The position numbers and the translations under genes were made by a program. Below the pieces are notes generated by a model, which searched no databases, was not told where the DNA came from, and saw only the letters and a list, made by a program, of their open reading frames with translations. From contig CAWARM010000015.1 in assembly GCA_963784425.1 (NCBI GenBank), positions 124,001 through 188,000 of the forward strand: 64,000 nucleotides of DNA. Direction: 5' to 3'. Of this stretch, positions 36,504-46,033 are shown in pieces. Each line of letters opens with the position of its first letter. The first letter of the stretch is position 1. Origin of the DNA: SHZL01 sp963784425 (GTDB lineage: Bacteria; Pseudomonadota; Gammaproteobacteria; Xanthomonadales; SZUA-36).

Positions 36504-37230
36504 AGTTAAACGCCTGGAAACAGCACACCACCTGCCGCCAGCCTGCTTCCATCAGGCGGCGCCTGTGCACGGCGTCTGTATCCGGCTGCAATACCCGTTC
36601 AAGTGCGTTACGCTTGCGCGCTATTTCCAGTTCCGAGTAACCCTGGGCGCGCTTGAAATCGTGGTGCAGTTCCGTTTGCAGTTCCTGTTCCACGGGTTGT
36701 TCAAAGCAAATTTTTTCGGACAAGAGCAACACACCGTCCGGTTTCGTCCCTGCAGCAATGCGGCTCAGGAGCAACAACCGTTGTTGTGGGTCGATGAATT
36801 GCAGGGTGTAGTTAAGCACCGTCATGGATGCATTGTTCACATCCAGACGGCAAACATCTTCCAGTATGCACTCCACCGGCGCCAGGCCATCTTCCGGCCC
36901 CAATCGCCCGCGACACTGCGCTATCATCTCGGGGGAGCTATCGACCGCGATGAAACGAACCCCCGGAGCGCTGACTGCCTGGCGCATGGCCAGCGTGGCG
37001 GCCCCCAGTGAACAGCCCAGGTCGTAAACACTGCTGTTGGTCTGCACGTAGCGCCGCGCCACCACACCCAACATGTGCAGCACCAGGCCATAGCCCGGCA
37101 CCGACCGCCGTATCATGTCGGGAAAGACCCGGACAACATGTTCATCGAACACAAAGTCCTTGGCGAAGTCCTTGGCGAAATCCCCCGAATGGTCGGGTAA
37201 GTCCTGGAACAACGTGTCTTTTTCACTCAT
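36478..37230 (-). CDS. cmoA: Carboxy-S-adenosyl-L-methionine synthase
   Basis: A 250-residue enzyme that converts SAM and prephenate to carboxy-SAM, the cofactor for CmoB encoded next to it. The ATG at 37230 (MSEKDTLFQD) is preferred to an in-frame start at 37275. VVRVFPDMIRRSVPGYG, the SAM loop VYDLGCSLGAATL and NYTLQFIDP are family marks. Near the N-terminus DFAKDFAKDF comes from a 12-bp tandem duplication not usual in CmoA. Confidence 0.94.
   Translation of the reverse strand: MSEKDTLFQDLPDHSGDFAKDFAKDFVFDEHVVRVFPDMIRRSVPGYGLVLHMLGVVARRYVQTNSSVYDLGCSLGAATLAMRQAVSAPGVRFIAVDSSPEMIAQCRGRLGPEDGLAPVECILEDVCRLDVNNASMTVLNYTLQFIDPQQRLLLLSRIAAGTKPDGVLLLSEKICFEQPVEQELQTELHHDFKRAQGYSELEIARKRNALERVLQPDTDAVHRRRLMEAGWRQVVCCFQAFNFVTYLASR
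37154..37177. repeat. Perfect 12-bp tandem duplication inside cmoA
   Basis: AAGTCCTTGGCG occurs twice head to tail, duplicating four residues near the start of CmoA in frame. It looks like replication slippage and is probably harmless. Confidence 0.85.
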
Positions 37231-37429
37231 CCGGGAATTTCCGTGGGGCGCCCAATCACAGCACTGCGCGGGCAAATTACTTATGGATCATCCGTTTCAT
37301 TTCATGTTCTGCTAACGTAGTGCTGGAGAATTACTGCTGGTAAGCCGCCTTGCACCTATACATGCTCCTTTATGGTACAGGATATGCTCTTTAACGAATT
37401 CTGGAAAATTGGAATCATGGAGACCCGCC

Positions 37430-38362
37430 ATGTTTAGCAACCCGCTGATTTGGGCCATAGTCGCCGCCATTCTGGGTGTGACCGTGGTGCGCAAAGCCGT
37501 CATCATCGTGACCCAGGGCTACGAATACACCCTGGAGAGGTTTGGCCGCTATAGCGAAACCCTGCGCCCGGGTTTTCATTTCATTATCCCGTTCATGAAC
37601 CGTGTCGGCCACCGCATCAACATGATGGAGCGGGTGGCGGACGTACCGTCGCAGGAAGTTATTTCACGCGATAACGCCATGCTGACGGTGGATGGTATTG
37701 TCTTTTTCCAGATTCTCGATGCCGCCAAGGCAGCCTATGAAATACACCAGTTGGAACACGCCATTCTGAACCTCGTCATGACCAATATTCGCACCGTGCT
37801 AGGTGCACTCGACCTGGACGAGGCCTTATCCAAGCGCGATGTCATCAACACCCGGCTATTGAACGTGGTGGATGAAGCCACCACCCCCTGGGGTGTCAAG
37901 ATCACCCGCATCGAGATCAAGGACATCAGCCCTCCCATGGACCTGGTTGATTCCATGGCCAGGCAGATGAAGGCGGAACGCGAGAAACGCGCCAATATTC
38001 TTGAAGCAGAAGGTTTTCGCCAGGCGCAGATTCTCCGCTCCGAAGGTGAAAAACAAGCTGCGGTTCTGCAGGCAGAGGGCCGTAAAGAGGCCGCATTCAG
38101 GGATGCCGAAGCGCGTGAACGCCTTGCCGAGGCTGAGGCACGCGCTACCACGATGGTGTCGCAGGCCATCGGTTCGGGCAACATCCAGGCCATCAATTAT
38201 TTTGTCGCACAAAAATACGTCGAGGCACTGCACGCGTTTGCCACCGGACCTAACAACAAGACCCTGCTGCTGCCAATCGAAGCGACCAGCATTCTATCCA
38301 GCCTGGCCGGCATCGGCGAGGTAGCAAAACAGGCGTTTGGTAAAGACGCGGGCGACCGCTGA
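37430..38362 (+). CDS. SPFH/band-7 (stomatin-like) membrane protein
   Basis: A 310-residue protein with an N-terminal membrane helix (PLIWAIVAAILGVTVVRKAV), the band-7 domain (GYEYTLERFGRYSETLRPGF, RDNAMLTVDGIVFFQI, LDEALSKRDVIN) and a coiled coil of EAEGFRQAQILRSEGEKQAA type, then GSGNIQAINYFVAQKYVEAL. This is the QmcA/stomatin group that forms oligomeric membrane microdomain scaffolds. The ATG at 37430 has GGAGA upstream. It is followed 10 nt later by an NfeD gene, its standard partner. Confidence 0.93.
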   Translation: MFSNPLIWAIVAAILGVTVVRKAVIIVTQGYEYTLERFGRYSETLRPGFHFIIPFMNRVGHRINMMERVADVPSQEVISRDNAMLTVDGIVFFQILDAAKAAYEIHQLEHAILNLVMTNIRTVLGALDLDEALSKRDVINTRLLNVVDEATTPWGVKITRIEIKDISPPMDLVDSMARQMKAEREKRANILEAEGFRQAQILRSEGEKQAAVLQAEGRKEAAFRDAEARERLAEAEARATTMVSQAIGSGNIQAINYFVAQKYVEALHAFATGPNNKTLLLPIEATSILSSLAGIGEVAKQAFGKDAGDR

Positions 38363-38372
38363 GGAGGCCGTC

Positions 38373-38822
38373 ATGCACTGGACCGAACAAGTAGTTTTCT
38401 GGCATTGGTGGATACTGGCCGGTGTCCTGCTGATCCTGGAGTTGACCAGCCCGGTGTTTTTCTTTCTCTGGATTGGCATTGCAGCGGCGGCAGTCGGGCT
38501 GTTGCTGTTGGTCATTCCTTCCCTGACCATAGAAATGCAGCTGGTGCTGTTTGGCGTACTTTCGGTCGTTGCGGTGCTCGCCTGGCGCAAATACCGCGAG
38601 TCCCACCCGCTGGTATCGGATCAGCCTTTGCTGAACCAGCGCGGCCGCCAGTACGCGGGTCGGGTGTTTACGCTGGATCACGCCATTGTCAATGGCGTGG
38701 GCAAGGTCGTGGTAGACGATTCCACCTGGCGGGTGAAGGGACCCGACTTGCCATCCGGTAGGCGCGTCCGGGTGGTTGATGTTGAGGGCGTGGTCTTCGT
38801 AGTGGAGCCGGTCGGCGAGTGA
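38373..38822 (+). CDS. NfeD-family membrane protein
   Basis: A 149-residue protein with two or three membrane helices (HWWILAGVLLILELTSPVFF, LWIGIAAAAVGLLLLVIP, MQLVLFGVLSVVAVLAW) and a C-terminal OB-fold (GRQYAGRVFTLDHAIVNGVG, VDDSTWRVKGPDLPSG). It is the short NfeD type without a protease domain. An excellent ribosome site (GAGGAGG) precedes the ATG. Together with the SPFH protein it probably maintains membrane quality or microdomains. Confidence 0.9.
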   Translation: MHWTEQVVFWHWWILAGVLLILELTSPVFFFLWIGIAAAAVGLLLLVIPSLTIEMQLVLFGVLSVVAVLAWRKYRESHPLVSDQPLLNQRGRQYAGRVFTLDHAIVNGVGKVVVDDSTWRVKGPDLPSGRRVRVVDVEGVVFVVEPVGE

Positions 38823-38838
38823 CCTTCCAGGATTTCCC

Positions 38839-39732
38839 ATGACATTCCAGGATTTTATCAAGCAGCTGAGTAGCTTCTGGTCTGAACAGGGGTGCGTGCT
38901 GGTGCAGCCCCTGGACCTGGAAGTTGGGGCCGGCACGTTTCATCCCGCCACTTTTCTGCGTTCGATAGGGCCGGAGCCCTGGAATGCTGCCTATGTCCAG
39001 CCCTGCCGCCGCCCCACTGACGGGCGTTATGGACAAAATCCCAACCGGATGCAGCATTACTACCAGTTCCAGGTGGTTATGAAGCCCGCGCCGGAAAACA
39101 TCCAGGAGCTTTACCTGGAATCCCTGGCCGCCGTTAATATTGATCCGGAAGTACACGATATCCGGTTTGTTGAAGACAACTGGGAGTCGCCCACCCTGGG
39201 GGCATGGGGCCTCGGCTGGGAAGTCTGGCTCAATGGCATGGAGGTCACCCAATTCACTTATTTCCAGCAGGCCGGCGGGCTTGAGTGTCGGCCCGTACTG
39301 GGGGAAATCACCTACGGGACAGAACGGCTGGCCATGTATCTGCAGGGTGTGGACAGTGTTTTTGACCTGGTGTGGACCGACGTCGGGGGCCGCAACATCA
39401 CCTACGGTGAGGTCTTTCTGCAAAATGAAATTGAGCAGTCGCACTACAATTTTGAACACGCCAATGTCGCAGCCCTGTTTGGCTGGTTTGATACCTGTGA
39501 ACAGGAAGCCCGAAAGCTGGTAGATCTCGGTCTGCCGCTGCCAGCCTACGAACAGGTATTGAAAGCGTCGCATACCTTTAACCTGCTGGATGCGCGCCGC
39601 GCCATCTCGGTAACAGAACGCCAGAGATACATTCTGCGGGTGCGTGAATTGGCTAAACGCGTTGCGGAAACCTACTACCAGCGCCGGGAGGCTCTGGGCT
39701 TCCCCGGTCTTGGAGGTTCGCAGCATGGCTAG
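38839..39732 (+). CDS. glyQ: Glycyl-tRNA synthetase alpha subunit
   Basis: A 297-residue catalytic class II subunit of the alpha2beta2 enzyme. TFQDFIKQLSSFWSEQGC, QPLDLEVGAGTFHPATFLR, motif 2 in YVQPCRRPTDGRYGQNPNR and motif 3 in GEITYGTERLAMYLQGV are all intact. The end overlaps the start of glyS by 8 nt, as expected for a coupled pair. Confidence 0.97.
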   Translation: MTFQDFIKQLSSFWSEQGCVLVQPLDLEVGAGTFHPATFLRSIGPEPWNAAYVQPCRRPTDGRYGQNPNRMQHYYQFQVVMKPAPENIQELYLESLAAVNIDPEVHDIRFVEDNWESPTLGAWGLGWEVWLNGMEVTQFTYFQQAGGLECRPVLGEITYGTERLAMYLQGVDSVFDLVWTDVGGRNITYGEVFLQNEIEQSHYNFEHANVAALFGWFDTCEQEARKLVDLGLPLPAYEQVLKASHTFNLLDARRAISVTERQRYILRVRELAKRVAETYYQRREALGFPGLGGSQHG

Positions 39733-41869
39733 AGGTCACAGCACTGCTGCCGCAAACATGGAGAACCCGAAGACTACCCGGGAGGGACATGGGAACACTG
39801 ATACCGCCGACTTATTGATTGAAATCGGCTGTGAAGAACTGCCACCCAAAGCGCTGGACGAACTTAGGGAGGCTTTGTTCGCTGGGGTGCGCGAAGGGCT
39901 CGAACGGGAAAACCTGGCCTTTGATGCAGCCTCCAGCCGTTCGTTCTCTACCCCACGCCGGCTTGCTTTGTTGTTCAGCGCAGTGCCGGCGGCTCAGGCA
40001 GACCAACACCAGACGCGGCGGGGCCCGGCTGTCGCTGCTGCATTCACCGCGGAAGGAAAGCCCACGGGGGCAGCGCTGGGCTTCGCAAAGTCCGTTGGTT
40101 TGAGCGTGGAGCAACTCGAAAGGCTGGAAACCGACGCGGGGAGTTGGCTGGCAGCGCAGATTCACGTCCCGGGCAAATCCCTGGCGCAGCTGGTTTTCCT
40201 CATTCTCGAGCAAGCGGTGCGCCAACTACCGGTACCACGACCCATGCGTTGGGCCAGCCATGACTTCAGTTTTGTCCGGCCGGTGCACTGGCTGGTCGTC
40301 ATGCACGGCTCGCATATCCTTCCCGGCAAGCTCCTGGGGCAACTGGCAGGCAACACCACGCGCGGGCACCGCATCCACGCCCCCGGCCCTCATCAACTCA
40401 TGCACGCCAGTGACTACTTGCCGGTGCTGGAAAAAGCTCGCGTGCTGGCGGATCAAAACCGGCGCAAGGAGGTTATCCGGCTAGCATTGCTCGCGGCTAA
40501 TCCCGCCACGCGGATAGATCCTTCCTTGCTGGGCGAAGTGAATAACCTGGTGGAATGGCCAGTGGCCATTGCATGCAGATTTGACGCAGAGTTCCTGTCG
40601 GTCCCGCACGAAGCTCTGGTTGCCAGCATGCAGGATCATCAAAAATTCTTTCCGGTGGAAGCTGAGGGCAACACGCACGCAGTCGACAATCACTTTATCG
40701 CGGTTAGCAACCTTGAGTCGAAAGACGTGACGCAAGTCCGCAAGGGGTTTGAACGCGTCATTCGGCCGCGGTTAGCCGACGCCCGCTTTTTCCTCGAGCA
40801 GGACCAGAAGCAGCCTTTGGAGCACACTCTGGCGCTTCTGGACCAGGTAATTTTTCAACAGAAAATAGGCTCTATTGGCGACAAATCGAGGCGAATAGCT
40901 GCAATTTCTCAGAAAATAGCCGAAATTCTCCATTTAGACGGCGCCACCTGCCATCGCGCTGCCTTGCTGGCCAAATGTGACCTTTTGACGCAAATGGTGG
41001 GCGAGTTTCCCGAACTGCAAGGCATCATGGGCCGCTACTATGCGCTCCATGGCGGCGAGCCGGTCGAGGTCGCCGACGCCATTGAGCAACACTATCTGCC
41101 GCGTTTTGCGGGCGATGCCCTCCCGGCAGCGGGCGCAGGCCAGGTGCTGAGCCTCGCTGATCGGGCCGACACCCTGGTCGCCATATTTGCTGCCGGCTTG
41201 AAACCCACTGGCAACAAGGATCCGTTTGCCTTGCGCCGTTCTGCCCTGGGCCTGGTGCGAATACTGCTGGAAGGGCGACTGGATCTGTCCCTCGATCGCC
41301 TGCTGGCCATAACCGCAAATGAACTTTCTGCCCAGGGGGTCCGGGTCGAGCCTGCCTTGCTGGCGGAACTGCGTGATTTCATAGCTGAGCGTACGCGGAA
41401 TTATTTCCGCGAGGGTGGGCACAGCGCAGAAGTAATCAATGCCACCATGGCGTCCGGCTGGACTACCTTACCCGACCTTCAGGCCCGTCTCGAGGCCCTG
41501 ACCATGTTCCTCGGCCAGGAGACCGGGGTGAGTCTGGCGGCAGCCAACAAGCGCATAGGTAATATACTGCGCAAAGCAGAACAAGGCTTTGGCGCCACTA
41601 TTGACCAGGATTTGTTGAATTTGGCTGAGGAACAGGATCTCTTCATGCAGATCGAAGAAACCGGGAAAGAGTTGCAGCCCCTGCTGCACCAGGGCGACTA
41701 CGCGGCCAGCCTGCAGCTCTTGTCGCGTTTGCGACCCGCGGTTGACCGGTTTTTCGACGCCGTCATGGTGATGGATGAAGATCCAGGGCTGCGCAACAAT
41801 CGCCTTGCCCTGCTCGGGCGACTGAAAAGCCAGTTTGACCAGATTGCCGATCTGTCCGTGCTCGCCTGA
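39725..41869 (+). CDS. glyS: Glycyl-tRNA synthetase beta subunit
   Basis: A 714-residue tRNA-binding subunit. DLLIEIGCEELPPKALDEL, FSTPRRLALLF, RPMRWASHDFSFVRPVHWLV, PHEALVASMQDHQKFFPV, and the HD-like and DALR C-terminal parts (GNKDPFALRRSALGLVRILL) fit the family. The ATG at 39725 gives about 25 residues before the conserved block, slightly long; later starts (39758) are possible. It overlaps glyQ. Confidence 0.96.
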   Translation: MARGHSTAAANMENPKTTREGHGNTDTADLLIEIGCEELPPKALDELREALFAGVREGLERENLAFDAASSRSFSTPRRLALLFSAVPAAQADQHQTRRGPAVAAAFTAEGKPTGAALGFAKSVGLSVEQLERLETDAGSWLAAQIHVPGKSLAQLVFLILEQAVRQLPVPRPMRWASHDFSFVRPVHWLVVMHGSHILPGKLLGQLAGNTTRGHRIHAPGPHQLMHASDYLPVLEKARVLADQNRRKEVIRLALLAANPATRIDPSLLGEVNNLVEWPVAIACRFDAEFLSVPHEALVASMQDHQKFFPVEAEGNTHAVDNHFIAVSNLESKDVTQVRKGFERVIRPRLADARFFLEQDQKQPLEHTLALLDQVIFQQKIGSIGDKSRRIAAISQKIAEILHLDGATCHRAALLAKCDLLTQMVGEFPELQGIMGRYYALHGGEPVEVADAIEQHYLPRFAGDALPAAGAGQVLSLADRADTLVAIFAAGLKPTGNKDPFALRRSALGLVRILLEGRLDLSLDRLLAITANELSAQGVRVEPALLAELRDFIAERTRNYFREGGHSAEVINATMASGWTTLPDLQARLEALTMFLGQETGVSLAAANKRIGNILRKAEQGFGATIDQDLLNLAEEQDLFMQIEETGKELQPLLHQGDYAASLQLLSRLRPAVDRFFDAVMVMDEDPGLRNNRLALLGRLKSQFDQIADLSVLA

Positions 41870-41871
41870 CC

Positions 41872-42348
41872 ATGCAAGGTAACCGCCTGTTACTGATCAG
41901 TCGCGACGACCTGTTGGCCGTGATGAACAGCAGCATTGGAGACCGTGCCTTCCGCCTGCTGTCAACCCTCACCAGGCATGGCTTTCACTTGCTCGCCACA
42001 GCCCCCCAACCCGACCAATGGACCGGTGAGCATGGCAGCCCGGATGATGCCCTGCTGGGCCCCAACAGCGTGCGTAAACGTCTGTCTGATGCGGGCGGCG
42101 TGCTGGGTGGAGTGTATTACGTGCGGCGTTCGATGCTTACGCAAAAGCGTAACCGTGCCGATGCCCTTGAGGACATTCTTAAACGCTACAGCGTCGAACC
42201 CGGTGCAACCGTTCTGTTGAGCTCCAAGCGCAACTGGGTGAAGGCCGGTAAGAAAATGGGCTTGCAGGCTCAGCTGCTGCACAGTGAGCTTGAGCTGCTG
42301 GAAAAACTGCTTGAACTGGTTGAGGCGCGCCTCGAAGCCGATACTTAA
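41872..42348 (+). CDS. HAD-fold protein without catalytic aspartates, in the gmhB position
   Basis: A 158-residue protein immediately after glyS (2 nt) where many gammaproteobacteria carry gmhB, the heptose-bisphosphate phosphatase. Its layout still resembles a HAD protein: a first strand LLLISRDDLLAVMN where GmhB has LDRDG, a middle TQKRNRADALEDILKRYSV where GmhB has its RKP-containing helix, and VLLSSKRNWVKAGKKMG where GmhB has a GDS..D loop. The nucleophile Asp is Ser and the metal-binding Asp pair is gone, so phosphatase activity is unlikely. Its stop overlaps that of convergent gyrB. A binding or regulatory role is only a guess. Confidence 0.72.
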   Translation: MQGNRLLLISRDDLLAVMNSSIGDRAFRLLSTLTRHGFHLLATAPQPDQWTGEHGSPDDALLGPNSVRKRLSDAGGVLGGVYYVRRSMLTQKRNRADALEDILKRYSVEPGATVLLSSKRNWVKAGKKMGLQAQLLHSELELLEKLLELVEARLEADT

Positions 42349-44747
42349 ATATCGAGGTTCGTCACATCCAGTGCATGGCGCTCGATGAACGCACGGCGCG
42401 GCTCAACCTCGTCACCCATCAATGTCGTGAAAATCTCGTCGGCCGCCACTGCATCCTGGATGGTGACTTGCAATAGCCGCCGGGTTTCCGGGTTGACCGT
42501 GGTATCCCAGAGCTGTTCAGGGTTCATTTCACCCAAGCCTTTAAATCGTTGAATTGTGCGACCTTTCCTGCTTTCTGCCATCAACCAGTCGAACGCTTCG
42601 CGAAAGCTTGCAATGCCCTGTTCTGCCTTGCCGCGAACAACCTTGGCGCCGGGCTGCACCAACCCGAACAGGGTATCGGCCAGACGGCCTATCATGCGAT
42701 ATTCGGGGCCAAGGAAGAAATCCTGTCGAATGCGCTTGGTACGGGTTACGCCGTGAGTGAATTTGCTCAGATTCAGATCAAAACCTTCCTCGCCTTTTTC
42801 TACTTCTATTTCAAAATGCACGCTGTCCGGGGAGTCCTGATTCAGTCGTGCACACAGGGCTACAGACCACTGTTCAATTCTCTGCCTGTCCCATTCTGTA
42901 CTATATCTTTCAGAATCAATTAGATAGTTGAGAAACGCAGCGTCGTAGCGCTGCGAAAGCCGGAGGTTTGTGAGGTTTACCACCATGAAGTCGCGCAGCA
43001 ACTGTTCCAGCGCTCCAGCCTTCAACGCGGGCGCATCCGGATCAAATACCAGGGCGGCATCATCCATGGCGCGCGCGAGCAGGTAGTCGTTGAGTTCTGC
43101 GTCATCTTTCAGGTACTGCTCCTGCTTGCCTTGCTTGATCTTGTATAAAGGCGGCTGGCCTATGTAGATGTGCCCACGCTCAATCAGCTCGGGCATCTGG
43201 CGGTAGAAGAACGTCAGCAACAAGGTCCGGATGTGCGAGCCATCGACGTCCGCGTCGGTCATGATGATCACGCGGTGGTAGCGCAGTTTGTCCACATCAA
43301 ACTCATCCCGGCCAATACCGCATCCCAGCGCCGTGATCAGCGTGCCCACTTCAGCAGAGGAAATCATTTTGTCGAAGCGTGCTTTTTCCACATTCAGAAT
43401 CTTGCCCTTGAGGGGCAATATGGCCTGAAATTTTCGATTGCGCCCTTGTTTTGCAGACCCGCCGGCGGAATCCCCCTCGACCAGGAAAATCTCCGACAAG
43501 GCGGGGTCTTTTTCCTGACAATCGGCCAGTTTTCCCGGCAGGCCGGCAATATCAAGGACTCCTTTTCGTCGGGTCATTTCGCGAGCCTTGCGCGCGGCTT
43601 CACGTGCCCGAGCGGCCTCTACAACCTTGGCCGTAATGGTCTTGGCCTCGCTGGGGTTTTCCATCAGGAAATCGCGCAAACAACTGCTGATTATCGATTC
43701 CACAACGGGTTTTACATCCGAGGAAACCAATTTATCCTTAGTCTGAGAGGAAAATTTGGGATCCGAAATCTTGACAGAAAGTACCGCGATCAAACCTTCG
43801 CGTGTGTCATCGCCAGAAGTGGCTAACTTGTCCTTTTTGGCGATTCCTGATTCTTCAATATACTGGTTCAAGGTCCGGGTCAGGGCGGCGCGGAATCCGG
43901 CAAGATGGGAGCCTCCATCCTTTTGCGGAATGTTGTTGGTGAAGCAAAATACTGCTTCCTGGTAGGCGTCGGTCCATTGCATTGCCGCTTCGACCGACAC
44001 ACCGCCAGCGTCGGCACAAAAATACATTACGGTCGGATGCAATGGCGTCTTGTTACGCCCCAAATGCTCTACAAATGACCTGATTCCCCCTTTATATTCA
44101 AAGAGATCCGATTTCCCGGTTCGCTCGTCGTGGATCTCGATGCGAACACCGGAATTAAGGAAACTCAGCTCGCGCAGGCGCTTGGCAAGCACTTCGTAAT
44201 GGAATACCGGATTGCCAAAAATTGTACGGCTGGGCCGAAAATAAATCTTGGTGCCGGTCTTGTCACTGTCACCCGTGGCTTTGAGCGGCTCCAGCGGTAC
44301 TCCCATGTGATAGGTCTGGCGCCACACGTGGCCGTCACGCCGGATACGCAGCAGTAACTCTTCGGACAAGGCATTAACCACGGATACGCCCACCCCGTGC
44401 AGCCCGCCGGAAACCTTGTACGAGTCGTCATCGAACTTACCACCCGCGTGCAATATGGTCATGATTACTTCGGCTGCGGAGCGGCCCTCTTCCGCGTGCA
44501 TGTCGACGGGTATTCCGCGGCCATTGTCTGAGACGCTTACTGCATCATCGGCGTGAATCGTTACGTTAATGTAGTCGCAGTGTCCGGCCAGCGCTTCGTC
44601 AATAGAGTTGTCCACGACCTCAAACACCATGTGGTGCAAACCAGTGCCGTCATCGGTATCCCCAATGTACATGCCAGGGCGTTTGCGAACAGCGTCAAGA
44701 CCCTTTAGTACCTTGATATTCTTGGAACTGTATTCTGAATCAGTCAT
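42345..44747 (-). CDS. gyrB: DNA gyrase subunit B
   Basis: An 800-residue ATPase subunit of gyrase. The ATG at 44747 has AGGA 8 nt upstream; an in-frame TTG 6 nt earlier is less likely. GLDAVRKRPGMYIGDTDDG, FEVVDNSIDEALAGHC, DNGRGIPVD, the GHKL loop SGGLHGVGVSVVNAL, the TOPRIM EGDSAGGSAKQGR and MTDADVDGSHIRTLLLTFF are intact. The TOPRIM region is followed by the insert typical of gammaproteobacterial GyrB. It is last in the dnaA-dnaN-recF-gyrB line. Confidence 0.98.
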   Translation of the reverse strand: MTDSEYSSKNIKVLKGLDAVRKRPGMYIGDTDDGTGLHHMVFEVVDNSIDEALAGHCDYINVTIHADDAVSVSDNGRGIPVDMHAEEGRSAAEVIMTILHAGGKFDDDSYKVSGGLHGVGVSVVNALSEELLLRIRRDGHVWRQTYHMGVPLEPLKATGDSDKTGTKIYFRPSRTIFGNPVFHYEVLAKRLRELSFLNSGVRIEIHDERTGKSDLFEYKGGIRSFVEHLGRNKTPLHPTVMYFCADAGGVSVEAAMQWTDAYQEAVFCFTNNIPQKDGGSHLAGFRAALTRTLNQYIEESGIAKKDKLATSGDDTREGLIAVLSVKISDPKFSSQTKDKLVSSDVKPVVESIISSCLRDFLMENPSEAKTITAKVVEAARAREAARKAREMTRRKGVLDIAGLPGKLADCQEKDPALSEIFLVEGDSAGGSAKQGRNRKFQAILPLKGKILNVEKARFDKMISSAEVGTLITALGCGIGRDEFDVDKLRYHRVIIMTDADVDGSHIRTLLLTFFYRQMPELIERGHIYIGQPPLYKIKQGKQEQYLKDDAELNDYLLARAMDDAALVFDPDAPALKAGALEQLLRDFMVVNLTNLRLSQRYDAAFLNYLIDSERYSTEWDRQRIEQWSVALCARLNQDSPDSVHFEIEVEKGEEGFDLNLSKFTHGVTRTKRIRQDFFLGPEYRMIGRLADTLFGLVQPGAKVVRGKAEQGIASFREAFDWLMAESRKGRTIQRFKGLGEMNPEQLWDTTVNPETRRLLQVTIQDAVAADEIFTTLMGDEVEPRRAFIERHALDVTNLDI

Positions 44748-44870
44748 CTTCAAATCCTGTTCCAGCCAAAGCGGGAACCATCAGTTTTTGGACATAACCC
44801 GGGCAGGTGCGCCGGCGTTCATGGCGGCCGCGTGACAGGACACTAGCGCAGGGTTTAGCAAGAGCCGGAA

Positions 44871-45932
44871 TTATAGCAGCTCCTGAACGCTCCCGTGTTT
44901 CACGTGAAACACCTTGTGCTCCGGCGCGAGGCCAGGTGCGGAAGTGCCCGTGACCCAAACTTGCCCGGCACATGCGAGCGCCCGCACCAGCACTGAAGCG
45001 AAGTGCTGCTGATCAAATTCCGAGGCAAGATCATCCAGCAAGACCAGCGGTGGTTCACCCTGTGCCGCGAGAAGCTCGGCTTGTTTAAGCAACAGGCTGG
45101 CAACCAGGCTCTTTTGCTCGCCGCGAGAAAATACCGAGCGCACGGCTTTCTCGTCTTTGGTAAACAGCACATCCGCCCGGTGCGGGCCCTGACTGGTGGC
45201 ACCACTTTCTACGTCCCGCTTTCGGGCCCGCACCAGCGCTTCGCGTAAGGAGTCACCTTTCCAGCCCGGTTGAAACTCAAGCATTACATTGTTGAGTTCC
45301 GGCGCGCCTTCCACTTCTTCCTGCTGTGAGAACGCCTCTGCCAGGCGCGAGAAATAAGCCAGTCGATACGTATTTAACTGCTCCCCTAATCGCGCAGAAA
45401 GCTGGTCAAGACTATCGAGCACACGTGTTTGCCCGGCCCGCAGTGCGGCATTGCGTTGCTTGAGTGCGCGAGAATAGCGTCGCCAGCAATCCAAAAAGAG
45501 GGGTTCCACGTGGAACACACCCCAGTCAAGAAATCGGCGACGGCCATCCGGTGAGCCACTGATCAACAGGTGGCTGTTCGGCTCCATCAACACCATCGGC
45601 AGATGGCGCGTCAATACACTCAGCATAGCCACGTCCTGTCCATCCATGCGGGCTTTCCAGTTTTTCCCGTCGCGTTCTAGCCCCATTTTGTGGTCCTGAC
45701 CGGCGAACCGGGATTCCAGGAACACGCGGAACGGAGCTGCATCCACGCCACTCAGTTCCTCAATATGCGCTGTCTTGAAGGATTTGCCGCGAGAAACAAC
45801 CACCAGGGCTTCAAGCAAACTGGTCTTTCCCGCACCATTGTCACCGTAGTAAAAGTTCAGTCGCGGGTGCGGTTCAATGCCTACGCTCTTGAGGTTTCGG
45901 AAGTTTTCAATTCGCAGAGACTTGATGTGCAT
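44871..45932 (-). CDS. recF: DNA replication and repair protein RecF
   Basis: A 353-residue SMC-like ATPase that loads RecA at gaps. Walker A is GDNGAGKTSLLEAL, the signature SRGEQKSLVASLLLKQAELL and Walker B PPLVLLDDLASEFD. The N-terminus MHIKSLRIENFRNLKS is standard. A short 101-nt gap separates it from dnaN and 123 nt from gyrB, on the same strand. Confidence 0.97.
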   Translation of the reverse strand: MHIKSLRIENFRNLKSVGIEPHPRLNFYYGDNGAGKTSLLEALVVVSRGKSFKTAHIEELSGVDAAPFRVFLESRFAGQDHKMGLERDGKNWKARMDGQDVAMLSVLTRHLPMVLMEPNSHLLISGSPDGRRRFLDWGVFHVEPLFLDCWRRYSRALKQRNAALRAGQTRVLDSLDQLSARLGEQLNTYRLAYFSRLAEAFSQQEEVEGAPELNNVMLEFQPGWKGDSLREALVRARKRDVESGATSQGPHRADVLFTKDEKAVRSVFSRGEQKSLVASLLLKQAELLAAQGEPPLVLLDDLASEFDQQHFASVLVRALACAGQVWVTGTSAPGLAPEHKVFHVKHGSVQELL

Positions 45933-46033
45933 GGACTGCGACCGTCAGTCGAAAAAGCGAGCACGTGACGAAACTGGGGGAGCCCTGCCGGGCTGTAAGA
46001 TGGGATCAACCCATTCCGCAGCGACAGCTCCGC

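Noticed and set aside
41872..42348. Functional gmhB
   Set aside because: Position fits, but the catalytic DxD and the later aspartates are replaced.
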